A DNA stretch of 64,000 bases from Chirona hameri (GCA_036785665.1 JAXIVJ010000479.1:164190-228189), one strand, 5' to 3'; positions 22,774 to 34,146 are shown, numbered from the stretch's first letter. Numbers and translations are program-made. Notes: generated by a model from the sequence alone, not told the origin.

Positions 22774-23931
22774 TTAACCCGCGCCGTGCCGGTGCTCGGC
22801 GCCACCTTCGCCGTGCTGGAGGGGGGGGGGGTAGACCCCCCTCTAACTCGAAAACAAAAAGGCTAGAAAGACGTGGAAAAGGACGTTCGAAAGCTCTCGA
22901 CAAGCACCTTCGATGGTCCTTCGGATGTTTGTTTTCCTCAAGTCAATATTGAGGTCACCAGAGGTCATCAAATGTCAGATTTCCCAGTTTTCTAAATCTA
23001 AAAATCTAAAAAATGCAATCGTTTATGTGTCCTTCGATTTGAGCTCAGGTCAATAGTTTAGGCTCCAGAGCTCATCAAATGTCAAAAGGCTATTTTTTTA
23101 CAAAACAGTTTATCACAAATAGCTTTGTATCTAATAAAGAAAAGGCAATAATTTTGACGCCATCGTGTTTGTCTCGTCAACGCCCTTCGACTCATTTTAA
23201 TGTTGACCAGGTTAGGACAACTTAAAAATGTGACCTCAGGTCAAGGTCAAGTGGTGACCAAAGTAGGTCATGTTGCATATGGGAAGACGTGCCGTGACGA
23301 GACAAATACATTGGTTTCGGTTTTACTTCTCTATCGTCATTATGTCAAGAGTTATTGCCATAAAACTGTTGGTGACCTTGGATGACCTCGGCTGATCCTG
23401 TAGGGGTCACTGAACAAAAATATCACCTAGTTAATCAAGAATGGCCTATAATAACATGATCCAGAAGGAATTATACTGCTATCTTGCGTATCTTTGGAAT
23501 AGGGAAGCATTGGATTATTTCCCCATTGACTTATAATGGGGAGGTCACGAGATTGACCCGACCTTAGGTCGCTGATATAACAAATCCAAGACAAACGAAT
23601 TGTAGATGTATATGACCTTATGCAATCCTGTAAGTGTAAAACAGTGACAGTTTGTGGATGATCGATCCACAAACTGTCACTGTGTGAAACTGCGAAACTG
23701 TGACTGCGAAACTGTGACCACAAGTTCTTTTGGAGGTGGAGTCACATTACCTGGTCTGGTGACCTGACCTGAGATGACCAGAGTTATTTTTTTAACATAA
23801 TGTGGACAATTGATGCCCAAACAGCTGTGCCAAAAACAGCGGCGCTGCGCGCCGCCGTTTTCCCGCTATCCGCGAAAAAACCTGAGGGAGGTGTCTAAAC
23901 ACGCCCCCCCCCCCGGCACGGCGCGGGTTAA
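22774..23931 (+). mobile_element. TTAA-flanked MITE, GCGCCGTGCC family (core B), member 1
   Basis: TTAA at 22774-22777 and 23928-23931 flank CCCGCGCCGTGCCGG and its exact inverse. The left subterminal hairpin is GGGGGTAGACCCCC; the right end has a C-run before CCGGCACGGCGCGGG. The interior is full of AGGTCA/TGACCT (13 by my count) and has no ORF. An 18-bp palindrome (23642-23682) is absent from member 2. A GCGGCGCTGCGCGCCGC palindrome is shared near 23840. Confidence 0.92.
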
Positions 23932-24522
23932 AATATAGGAATGATGTGAGCGTGCAGCCAGGTGTTAGGGTATTCATGTGAAGTAAAAAAATGACCCAGC
24001 TGAGCTGGGGTCATTTTTGTATGTGCAACTTTTGGTCGGAGCCACTCACAGCACTTATACCACCCATGCATTCAATGGCGCTGGCTTTCGCCCATTCAAT
24101 GGCGCTGGCTTCGGGGTCTCTACTCGGCAACAAGCTATGCTTAGTTGAGTGGGGTCCACGAAGCACCAGCAAGAAACGCTTGCAAATTGACCAGACTTTG
24201 TCCTCCGCCCTGTATGACTGATATCCCCTTTACTAACACAGTGAATGAATCCATCCTCATCCTGTCCTGAATGAGGATGAGTGAGGATGATATCCCGGGA
24301 CGTAGTTGGTGGCAGTCATTTGCTGTTTTCGACAATGACTACCTTCCGCCTTCTTTTATATCACCACATCTAACACCCAAACTACCTCTCTTCATATGCT
24401 TTTTATGTTTGTTTCCATTTCTTAGCTGGGAGTGCCGCGACATTTTCCCTTTTGTTCTCTGGTGTTACCTTAAGGTGTCGTGCGTCGTTGGGATCGAGGG
24501 CGGGGGCACTCCTGGTCACCTA
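23932..24522. other. Mostly unique DNA with a 15-bp hairpin
   Basis: AAAAATGACCCAGCT and AGCTGGGGTCATTTTT (23986-24018) form a hairpin with one bulge. TTCAATGGCGCTGGCTT occurs twice at 24070-24110. No gene is supported. Confidence 0.4.
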
Positions 24523-27042
24523 TTAACCCGCGAGTTACTGGGGGGGGCTATTTTTTGCCCCCCCCCCTCCCGTTATTTGGTTAAAACTCCTAAACGAACA
24601 CTGGTATCGTCACCACACTTGCAGTACCTTCTCTCACATCAATTCTACACATGTTGGCAAACGGAAAAATATGAGGCTATGATAGGTCAACCGGGAATGA
24701 CGTCAGAGTGATGTCATGTTTTCGGTTTTTGTTGCAAAATAATGGTTTTCGGAAAACGCTGTCAAAGGTACGATAATTGAGATAAACTCAATTGTTTTAA
24801 ATCAAATTACTGACAATAGACCGGGCTATCAGACTGCTATCTCAGATTTTTGAGGGTTTTTTATTCATTTTTTTTAGAAATCCAAATATTTTTTTTTAAA
24901 CAAATTTTTAAGAAAAAAACAGAATTATCCCAAAACTGGAATATGTGTAATCGAGACGTAACCGGTGAATATGTGTACCAAATTTGAAGTCGATATCTTT
25001 ATCAATGACCGAGTTATGACCTTTAAATGACAAAAATCGACCACTTCTCACAGCATTACTATGTATAAAAAACGCATTTCCATTTTTGCTTTTTACTTCT
25101 ATTTATATGGAACAAACAAGGTTCTAAGGTCATTTTTCGCGTTCTAGACGAGAAAAAAAAAACATAAGCATGTGTTACAACGCCTAATGACCGTAATCTG
25201 CAGTTTGACTTCGTGACCTCGGATGACCTTGACCTGACCCAAGGTCATAAACAGCTTATAAAGGTACTTAGAAGTGTCAGACACACGAATCATATCGATT
25301 TATCGACAGCTTATGCGTTTAATATCGCAATTTTGCGCGACAATTCCATCCATCAAGACCTTTTGACACGGTCAAACATTTTTTACTTGACCTTACCTGT
25401 GACGTCATCGGTGACCCTGAGGTCAACAATATTATATTTACCTCAATAAATTTCCCAGGGCTATCGAATGCCGTTTGAATTTTTACATTCGGTCTCGTAG
25501 TTCCGGAGATCAGAGGGGGGGGGGGGGAAATAGGGTGTCCGGACACATTGGCGAATGTTATTTTGCCGAATGTCATTTTGGCGAATGCATATTGTCGAAG
25601 GACACTTTGACGACATGTCTTTTTGTCGAAATGTGAATATGCCGAAAGCAAGATGGCGAATGCCTTTTTGTCGAAATGCCTTTTTGCCGACGTGTCATTT
25701 TGTCGAAATGTCTTTTTGCCGACATGTCATTTTGTCGAAATGTCATTTTGCCGAAATGTGAAAAAATCGAAATGCTTTTTGCCGAATGACATTTTGCCGA
25801 CATGTGAAAAGATCGAAATGTCTTTTAGCCGAAATGTCATTTTGTCGACATGTGAAAAGGTCGAAATGCCTTTTTTGCCGAGCACATCCTGCTCGACTGC
25901 CCCTCCCTTGCTCCTGCGGTTTTGCACCATCCACCAGGTATTAGAGGAGGCATTAGAGGTGGCAAAAGTTCTCGGCAGGTTTTATAGCCATTCTGCTGCT
26001 TTTTGAAGGTCAATTAGCGGTAAAAAATACTTGGTCATCTAAATCCTCTGTATCCGAATGGGGGAGGGGCGATTGCCCCCCCCCCCTGCCTAGGCTGTGC
26101 CCCTGCCTTCTACCTCCAGGAGCTCCCCGGCTTCAGTTATCGCTCAGCGGGAACCAAACATCCAATCAGATATCAGTGCGCGCGCAGTTTTTTCGCGTTC
26201 GCGCCCGCATGACACCAACACTGACCTGGACGGCCGGAAGCGAGTAGCGACACGACGGGCACAGAGTTCAGACCGTATAGTGGCAGAGACCGTGACTCTA
26301 AGACTCTTGAGGTGCGTGCACTCCGCGGGCAACTGTCGCAACTACTATGAGCAGCGATAGCCGGCTCCGCTTTGGTTGCCGGTGGAGGATCGCTGTTGAT
26401 GCTTATGATGATTGGAGCGCACGAACAATATTGACACATTACGACAATTGCTGCGCATGGCACCAAAGGCATTCGGCAAAAATAAAATTCGGACATTTCA
26501 CATGTCGATAAAATGACATTCGGCAAAAAGGCATTTCGACTTTTTCACATGTCGACAAAATGACATTTCGGCAAAAAAAGCATTTCGACCTTTTCACACG
26601 TCGACAAAGTAGCATTCGGCAAAATGACATTTCGGCTTTTTCACATGTCGACAAAATGACATTTCGGCAAAAAGACATTTCGATCTTTTCACATGTCGGC
26701 AAAATGACATTCGGCAAAAAGACATTTCGACTTTTTCACATATCGGCAAAATCACATTTCGGCAAAAAAACATTTCGATCTTTTCACATGTCGGCAAAAT
26801 GTCATTCGGCAAAAAGACATTTCGACCTTTTCACATGTCGGCAAAATCACATTTCGACCTTTTGACATGTCGGCAAAAAGACATTTCGTCAAAAAGACAT
26901 GTCGTCAAAGTGTCCTTCGACAATATGCATTCGGCAAAATGACATTCGGCAAAATAACATTCGCCAATGTGTCCTGTAACCAAAAATAGCCCCCCCCCAG
27001 TAAGTCGCGTTATGAAATATACTCCAGTAACTCGCGGGTTAA
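24523..27042. mobile_element. 2.5-kb TTAA-flanked element (CCCGCGAGTTACTGG ends) with nested foldback
   Basis: TTAA at 24523-24526 and 27039-27042 flank CCCGCGAGTTACTGG and its exact inverse CCAGTAACTCGCGGG. The left subterminal hairpin is GGGGGGGCTATTTTTTGCCCCCCC. The right one is broken by the foldback insertion, leaving its G-run at about 25515-25527 and AAAAATAGCCCCCC at about 26982-26998. The left 1 kb contains AGGTCA/TGACCT clusters (25215-25245, 25385-25430). No transposase. Confidence 0.85.
25541..26974. mobile_element. Foldback-type element F1
   Basis: Long inverted arms (about 25541-25880 and 26466-26974) are built of short direct subrepeats of the TTTTGYCGAAATG and GACATGTGAAAAGRTCGAAATG types. 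The outer 80 bp of the two arms (starting GGACACATTGGCGAATG) are almost perfect inverse copies. The 585-bp loop is different: it opens with a peptide-like AEHILLDCPSLAP (25880-25918), reminiscent of a LINE C-terminal zinc-knuckle, then a CpG-rich segment. Subrepeated arms around a foreign loop are typical of Foldback/Galileo-like transposons. Confidence 0.7.
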
Positions 27043-27059
27043 TGGGTGGCGGTTAGACA

Positions 27060-27310
27060 AAAAAGAGAGAAAAAATTATATAATTCGTATGCTCTGATCC
27101 GAAAACATTTTTATATTCTTTCGTTTGCCTTATAATGGGAAGGTCACGAAACTGACCTGACCTTAGGCCACCGATATAACAGAATCCGAGATAGCAGGGT
27201 CGGTGGTATCTATGGCTTGATTACGTCCCATGTGAGTTTTAAAGTGCTCAGCCAAAAACTGTGGCAAGTGATTGTGGCACGACCACAAAGGATCTAGCTC
27301 GCCTGTGCAT
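27060..27310 (+). mobile_element. Core-B fragment
   Basis: TTATAATGGGAAGGTCACGA, ACCTGACCTTAGG, CCGATATAACA and TGTGGCACGACCACAA match 23530-23720 and 47515-47665 in order. It lacks ends. Confidence 0.6.
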
Positions 27311-27714
27311 TTAACTATGTTTAAAACAAATTTGACTTTGTAAAAATTGTTACATTTCCTTAAAAATTAGAAAAGATGCCAATGTTCGGTTGATTTCAGC
27401 CGTTTAGGGACATGGCACGATACATCCGCCCTTGGACAACCCCAATTATTTTTGGAAATCCACACACCGACTCGTAGACTTGGTTGCCGGAGGCCAGGCA
27501 GCAGCAGCGGTTCCAGCGAAGGCGAGCTGGAGCGAGCTGGAGTTGAAGCCCAGCTGCTGCGACCTGGGCCGCGTGCAGGCGAGCGCGACTGGGCTGGACG
27601 CGCGGCCGGCACGCCGCGCCCGTTGTAGTCCATAATGTTAAGAATAAGGATAAACGGAAAAAATGGATGACATTCCAGATATTGCTTTCTAGCATGCGGT
27701 TGGAAAACGGATAT

Positions 27715-27830
27715 AGGCCGGAGTCAGAGTTGGAGTCGGAATCGGAGTCGGAGTCGATTTTTTCAGGCCGGAGTCGGAGTCGGAATCGGAGTTGCTAAAA
27801 TTCTGTCGACTCCGCAGCCCTGGCACAAAG
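27715..27830. mobile_element. Right end of hAT-like insertion (GGAGTC repeats)
   Basis: GGAGTCGGAGTC-type repeats end in GTCGACTCCGCAGCCCTG (to 27822), followed by GCACAAAG (27823-27830) and core-A sequence. The terminal CAGGGCTGCGGAGT type and the 8-bp flank fit a hAT transposon end. Confidence 0.6.
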
Positions 27831-28703
27831 TGCTCTCAAAGGTATAATGCACATCCCGCATAAGCAAATGTGAAATTGTAAGCAAAGGCCAAGGTCAGGT
27901 CACAAATGGTCGCTATTGGCAAGAGGTCTACGAAAGCCATGCTACACATGTTTTATGGGTTAGTTTACACGTATAATTCGATAGTAGGTGCCATTTTCAC
28001 AACCTGATCCCATATAATGGCCCTCAGGTCAAAGTCAGGTCCCACAAGGTCAAAATTTGACATTGATTAATCTAAATACAAAGGCATGTTTTTAGACCAG
28101 TTTTGTCTCAGAAATATAGCGCTGGCATTTGTCTGTACCTGGTCACTAGAAGCCAAATACGTAACTTAAAAAAAATGACGTCATGTGCTACCTAAACTTA
28201 GGAAGCCATAAGTCAGTCAAAAATAAAGATATTGCTTTGCAATTTGGTGTGGGTATCATCTATACTTTGTGCTCCAATCGTTTATTCCGTTTTTTTCATA
28301 TCTTAAAAAATTGGTTTTGTGGATTTTTTTCTTACGATTTTATTTTTATTTTGGGAGGGTAAAACCCCAAATTAAGCAAATCCGATATAGCTATTTTTAA
28401 GACAGTCATTTTCTTTCTTTTGACGTTTTTTGTTTTGTAATTTACATCAAAACTCGATGTTCCACGATTTTTCAAATATTTATCGTTTTTCCACACAAAA
28501 AATGACATGCCATGACGTCAACAAAACGTCATTATTTCCCAAAATACCACATATATTTCATTGAAATTTAGTAAGAAGACGTATAATTAATGCAGCATAA
28601 GGTACTGAAAGTTTCACTTTGATATCGATCATCGTGTTCAAATTATGGAGAAAATCCGAGAGGGGGGCAGATTGCCCCCGCCCCCAGCGGGGCGCGTGCT
28701 AAT
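27823..28703 (+). mobile_element. Core-A fragment
   Basis: Colinear with 55180-55400 plus 56445-56990 and with the inverse of 32640-33870: CACAAAGTGCTCTCAAAGGTATAAT, ACACGTATAATTCGATAGT, AAGGCATGTTT and TTTGACGTTTTT. The right end has a GGGGGGCAGATTGCCCCC hairpin and then CAGCGGGGCGCGTGCTAA, a different tip from the other core-A elements. Confidence 0.65.
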
Positions 28704-28924
28704 TATCACTTCTCATTGCCAATGCAGGAACGCGCGGGGGGGAGAGGTACTTGTATTAAATGCCTCCCCCTCCATGTTACTGTGGGAGGGGGGAATCCCC
28801 CCTGGATCCGCCAGTGGCCATGGTCACGAGGTGCGGCATGGTTGTCGTGGAAAAATTGCAGTGTCGCGCCAAAATAACTCATTGTAACACACCCAAATCA
28901 TGTTGACAGTTCTATGAATTGGGA

Positions 28925-29365
28925 GCGCTCTCCATGGGTTTGAGGGCGCCCTCCATGGGTTTGGGGGTACTCCCATGAGTTTGGGGGCACCCTCCTCAGA
29001 TTCGGGTGCACCTCATCGCGTTTGAGGGCGCACTTCCGAGTTTCGGGCGCCCTTCTGAAGTGTGGGGTGCCTTTCGGGCATCGGGGCTCTCAGGAATTGG
29101 GAGCGCCTTCCATGGGATTGGGGCGCCCTCTATGAATTTGGGGGCGCCCTCCTTATATTTAGGGTGCCCTCCTCAGATTCGGTGTGCATGCATAATCGCG
29201 TTCGAATCGCCCTCCATGGGTTTGGGGGCGCCCTCCATGGGTTTTGGGGCGCCCTCCATGGGTTTTGGGACACCCTCCATGGGTTTTTTGGCGCACTTCA
29301 TGGTTTTGGGGCGCCCTCCTTGGGTTTGGGGGCGTCCTTCATAGGTTTGGGGGCGCCTGTGGCGC
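28925..29365. repeat. Degenerate ~28-31-bp repeat (GCGCCCTCCATGGGTTTGGGG)
   Basis: About fifteen imperfect units with CCCTCCATGGGTTTGGG cores. Copies are most regular at 29200-29300. Confidence 0.8.
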
Positions 29366-29369
29366 CCAG

Positions 29370-29418
29370 ATTGCGCCTTCGGCGCAAAACAAGTGGCCCT
29401 GCGCCGAAGGCGCAAGGG
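29370..29418. repeat. GC-rich hairpin
   Basis: TTGCGCCTTCGGCGCA and TGCGCCGAAGGCGCAA are exact inverse copies around a short AAC..GGCCC loop. They follow directly on the degenerate array. Confidence 0.8.
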
Positions 29419-29519
29419 CGCCAATTTCCATTGACGAGGGGGGGGTCTGCCAGCCCCGGTGCCCTCCCCCTGGATGCGCCCCCTGAATTGGAGCTCAACG
29501 CTGTTACTACATGGAAAGT

Positions 29520-31290
29520 CGATTAATAATATAAAAAATCAAAGTTTGACAGACACAAATTAAGCTGCATTTGCTCGAGTTCGATGAATGTCTGCTGTAA
29601 TCAAGAATATTGTAAAGGCTCCGTTCTGTTTGAAGTCCTGTCTGAAGTCCTGTATAAAGTTATGCTATTCAGCTGGTTGTATGTAATAACCACCAAGCAT
29701 GTGATGTAGTGGATACTTATTTAACAAGAGATCCATTCAGCCCGGAGATGGCACCTGAAGGCGACTTTTTGAAGAACATAAATATTGTATATATGCATTT
29801 ATCTGGCAAAAGACTGACGACCAAATAAACACTAAAACTATGCCGAAGAAAGCTTAAACTAATGATTGTGTGTAATAATTCTCATAAGATTTTGTTTTGC
29901 CTGGAAACGATGTTAAAAGCAGGCGAGGGCTCGTTGCTATAATTTGCCAAATTTGAGTTTAAAAGATAGTTGATATATCATACGTAGAAGCCAGTTACTT
30001 TTAAATCTGTATTTAATGCCATTCTGAAAAAAAATGTTTACAATGAACTGTCTGAGAAGCTAGTAGGCTGGACGGTAATGATAAAGTAATATCTTTCTAA
30101 TCCCATTTATCACAAAACTGAAAGCGCAATATTTTCAAAGGGCCGAATTAAAATGGTGCGCGTTCGGTGAGGAAGTATGCAAATAATCTAACGTCATTTT
30201 GTGTTGCCTTTGAACAGCAATTGACGTCATTGCTGCTGGCTGCCTTGGTCGGCAAAAAGCAGGATGCTTTCTCATCCACTTGGGGTAAACTGTTTGCGAT
30301 TGGCACCTTTTCCAGGCCTGCTGCCCTAGCCAATGTATTCACTAGCACATGTCCAGGTCATTTCACTCTCGATAAAAAAAGGTCGATGCCGTTGACGCAT
30401 ATTGTTCATAGAGCGCACTACAGCCGAAATAGCAGGCAGGAGTTCCTCTTATTCTACAGTTGCATCTTACATATCGAATACTCAGTAGTTTCACATGCCA
30501 GATAAATATTTCTGCCAGAAATGGCTACCACAAATATAGCTTACATTATACTCCACCACAAATACGGCAATTATAACTATCAATCATACTTTTTACCAAT
30601 ATACCCCCCCCCCCCCCCCACCCCCAAATGACCTATCTGTCATTGTGCTACACAATCCGACTCGTGGAAAATATTTGTGTTGTGCTATACAAAGCTCACT
30701 GATTGGTTGTAATATGATTCGGATCAGTACAGTATTCTAACACCCGGGCACTCTGGATTGCCAGCTGGTCCTTTCTCGTCTCTTTCACTTGAAAGATGGT
30801 TGATAAAATGCACTTAATTGAGCTGGGTCAGATGTGCCATTTGGTTACATATTGTTTTGAAGGAATGACCTCGTATTTACGATTCTTGCACGACAACCTG
30901 AAAACAATTAAATGCATGACAAAAACAAATAACTAAAACCACTTCTCAAACACCAGATGCTTATCACATATGATGCAATAACTTAAGAGGCTGAAATATA
31001 TCTGGCAATCCAAAACGTGACTTCCCAAGGGAGAGCTTAATCCTGAACGCACTCGCTCTCCAAAACAAAGCGCGTGTCCAGAGTGTGCTTTCGGCAGCCC
31101 GGCGCGGCGCTTCTCCCTCCAGCAATCTCTCTCCCTCTCCCTCCGAGGCCAATGGGAGAGGCTGGAGGTCTGCTGGCCCATCCGGCCGGTCTGCCCTCCA
31201 CCCTGTGCGAGACCCGAGGCTCGGCTGCCCCGGGCACTCATACCAGTAATGTGATGGTCCCCGGTCCACGGCCGGTCTCGTGTGGTCAGT
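29520..31290. other. Unique DNA without a supported gene
   Basis: A poly-C run is at about 30603-30620. Frames at 30148-30348 (-) and 30167-30505 (+) overlap and look protein-like in patches, but I recognise neither and see no supporting signals. The last 250 bp become CpG-rich. Confidence 0.35.
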
Positions 31291-31812
31291 CTGATGCTGG
31301 CTGGACTGCAGGATGGACTGCTGGCTGGACTGCTGGGTTGACTGCTGGGTGGATTGCTGGATGGACTGCTGGGTTCACTGCTGGGTGGATTGCTGTGTGG
31401 ACTGCTGGGGATTGTTCGGTGGACTGCTGAATGGACTGCTGGGTGAACTGCTGGGTGGACTTCTGGGTGGACTGCTGGGTGGACTGCTGGGTGGACTGCT
31501 GGGTGGATTGTTCGGTGGATTTATCGGTACACTGCTGGGTGGACTGCTGGATGGACTGCTGGGTGGACTGCTGGGTGGACTGCTGGGTGGACTGCTGGGT
31601 GGGCTGCTGGCTGGACTGCTGGCTGGACTGTTGGGTGGACTGTTGGGTGGACTGCTGGCTGGACTGCTGGGTGGACTGCTGGGTGGACTGCTGGGTGGAC
31701 TGCTGGGTGGACTGCTGGCTGGACCGCTGGCTGGACTGTTGGCTGGACTGCTGGGTGGACTGTTGGCTGGACTGCTGGCTGGACTGCTGGGTGGATTGCT
31801 CGGTACACTGCA
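31291..31812. repeat. 12-bp minisatellite (GGACTGCTGGGT), ~43 copies
   Basis: The unit GGACTGCTGG(G/C)T repeats almost without interruption. The period gives open frames of Gly-Leu-Leu-Gly or Asp-Cys-Trp-Val type on one strand and Pro/Ser-rich type on the other. The array ends at CACTGCAGGGTAAGTCG (about 31805-31821), whose G|GTAAGT is a good splice-donor consensus. Confidence 0.95.
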
Positions 31813-32165
31813 GGGTAAGTCGCCGATCTGCCTGCCCCCTCTGCCTGGTTTCGGGTCAGCGGTGGCTGGCGGCGGAGACCGGCACCGACCCGCCGCCGTC
31901 CCGCCCGACACTGCCGCTGTCAGTGGACTATCGATCGCAACCCGCCTCTCCGCCGCCGCCGCCGCCGCCGCCGCCGCTCTGACTGGCCTGAGTCGATGTC
32001 TGACGGAGCGGCGGAGGCCGAGGAGACGGCGGCAGCGTCAGATCAGATCGCCGCTCAAACGACCGGAACTTCCCCGCCCAGAAATGGAGCCAGACCACCC
32101 AAAACAACAAGCCAACCTGTAGCCGAGCTCCAGAACAGGAAGCCATTGAGATGGCGATAGATTCC
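31813..32165 (+). promoter_or_regulatory. CpG-rich island-like patch
   Basis: GC-rich, CpG-dense sequence with a (CCG)n tract at about 31948-31977, unlike the AT-richer surroundings. Such patches often mark promoters or first exons in animals. No TATA box or initiator can be argued. Confidence 0.35.
31996..32160 (+). CDS. Candidate short first exon or ORF, hypothetical
   Basis: A 54-codon frame starting MSDGAAEAEETAAASDQ lies in the CpG-rich patch and ends in a stop at 32158-32160. The acidic, alanine-rich N-terminus followed by a Pro/Thr/Arg-rich stretch is typical of disordered N-termini of metazoan regulatory proteins, but there is no domain and no family I can name. The start context is weak (T at -3). 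Another frame on the same strand (to 32122) runs through from the 12-bp array and is equally open. It may be chance in CG-rich DNA; treat as a weak candidate. Confidence 0.2.
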   Translation: MSDGAAEAEETAAASDQIAAQTTGTSPPRNGARPPKTTSQPVAELQNRKPLRWR

Positions 32166-32627
32166 GATGTTTTTAATCGCTGCGAAGCGCAGCACAACGT
32201 GTTTATGCATTGATGGCATATCAAATTATGGCATGTGGCTGGCTGTATGTATGTATACGCATACCGGTTGGAAAAGGGCAGTTGCCCATCGTCAGACATA
32301 ACGTGAATATTACAGAAACTGCAGTTGCTACGTTATCAAGAAAGGTCAGGCATATTTTAGCCTTTAGCACTTGTTCAACGGGGAGTTGGTCAATAACGTA
32401 ATTTGCATTAAAAGCGCACCTGCAAAGTGCGAATGTTTCAAATGGATTATGGTTGAAGTGGTTCATTTTATTGGGAGCATCAACACAAGTAAGAAGTTGC
32501 ATTTTTGGGAGGGAGGGCACTTTTTATCTGGGTAGACCGTGGTTATCTACGTACCAGCCATGCTGCCCACACCTCATTCTGGCGGCGAAGTCAAGTGCGT
32601 TTGCACACGACACTAACTCTCGTGAGC
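32166..32627. other. Unique DNA, nothing identified
   Basis: No repeat, RNA gene or convincing frame is visible before the next TTAA element. Confidence 0.4.
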
Positions 32628-34146
32628 TTAACCCGCCATTGACGAGGGGGGGGGGGGCGTTTAACGCCCCCACTGAGGAATTTTCGTAATAGCTAAAAAA
32701 ACAATAGCGCTATCAACGTGAAACTTCGGGTACCTTCTTCAAAATCACTATAACGTCTTCTGGGAAAAAATAAAGCAATTTCGTTGCCAAATTTCGAGTT
32801 ATAGCGAATTTAGTGACGTCACTACACACGAGTTTTACGCTAAAATCAGCTCAAATGTAACAGACTGTACAAATGCCATGTGTTGAGCAAAATGCAATCC
32901 AAAAAAGTCAAAAGATAGCAAATGGTAATAGCTACAACATGGCTATCTCGGATTTGTGAAACTTTTGGATTTTGACCCCCCACAACATTTTTATAATGGG
33001 GGAAATGCCCACAAGGCAAATTTTCAAAGATATTCAAAAATCCGGAATATGGATCAGAGAACCACATATGGGAAACTACCATACCAAATTTCAGAATGAT
33101 ATCACCATTTTTGACTGACTTATGGGATCTAAAGTATGGGTAACTCATGACGTCATATTACAAAAGTGTTTTTTGCTTTTATTGACCAAATACAGGCAAA
33201 TATATGGCACCGCTGTATTCCTGAGACAAAACTGGTCTACAAACATGCCTTTTTTATTTAGATTTATCAATTACAATTTTTGACCTTCAGTGACCTGAAC
33301 CTGACCTGAACTTGACATTAACTTCACGTAAATGAAGCCAGGTGGTAAAATGACTATCACTATCGAATTATACCGAATAATCGAATAATAGTCTCAGTAG
33401 CGGCGGCGGCCGCGCGGTAGCCCGTCACTTCCAAATCTACTTGCAAAACTCTCACAGATTCACTGGTGTTTATTAAATCGTAGTCCTGTGCAGGCTCTGG
33501 TGGGTCCGCTCCTCCGGCGGGGCGCGCGGTGTATGATCTGCTGCGCGCGATGACCGGTGATACGGCGGCGGTTGAGTTATTAGGTACCTGATGATATGTG
33601 TTGGAGTTGGCGCCTATAGAGTCAAGCTCCCCAGCTTTTGCGCCAACTCTACCTTATGTGTACCATATAAATATGTTATAAAACAATAAACATGTTGATG
33701 ATGATGATGACACGTGGAAAATAACTCATAAAACATGTGTTGCATAACTTTCGTAGCTATTTTGAGCATATTGACCTTTTGTGACCTGACCTTGACCTTG
33801 ACCTTCGCCAACAATCTCAATTTAGCTAATGCGGGATGTGTATCATACCTTTGGCAGCACTTTGGGTGATCATGGTCGTAATCGAAAGCTTTGGATTGAA
33901 AGTATGGCCCATAAACTCAAAGACGTAGATTTTGACCTTTGACCTGACCATGACCTGACATTTGACCTCACTTTGACATTTTTGAGTACGCTTAAAATTT
34001 GTCTCATTGGGAGCTTTCGATTGCCGCCTAGCGCGTCTCGCTGGATCATTGGTTCGGGAAGATAACCAGTGGGTGGGTTTAACGCCCACGCCCCCCTCCC
34101 CCCAGTCAATGGTGTTCTGCTGAGACCCCAGTCAATGCCGGGTAAA
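32628..34146 (-). mobile_element. TTAA-flanked MITE, CAGTCAATGGCGGG family (core A), inverted
   Basis: Left TTAA at 32628-32631 is followed by CCCGCCATTGACGAGGGGGG and a GGGGGCGTTTAACGCCCCC hairpin. The other end has CCCCAGTCAATGGTG and, 30 bp further, CCCCAGTCAATGCCGGG followed by TAAA instead of TTAA. The interior is core A in reverse orientation relative to 54.9 kb. It includes an extra GC-rich patch (33405-33590) and clusters of TGACCT/AGGTCA at 33280-33310 and 33775-33800. No transposase. Confidence 0.8.

Noticed and set aside
25623..26006. Cysteine-rich ORFs in the foldback arms (toxin-like pattern)
   Set aside because: The cysteines come from translating GTCGAAATGT-type subrepeats. 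The pattern appears on both strands and in both arms, so it is not a peptide gene.
31313..32122. 269-codon Gly-Leu-rich ORF that could be read as a membrane protein
   Set aside because: It is the translation of a 12-bp repeat and runs on into CG-rich DNA. Two other frames on the two strands are equally open.
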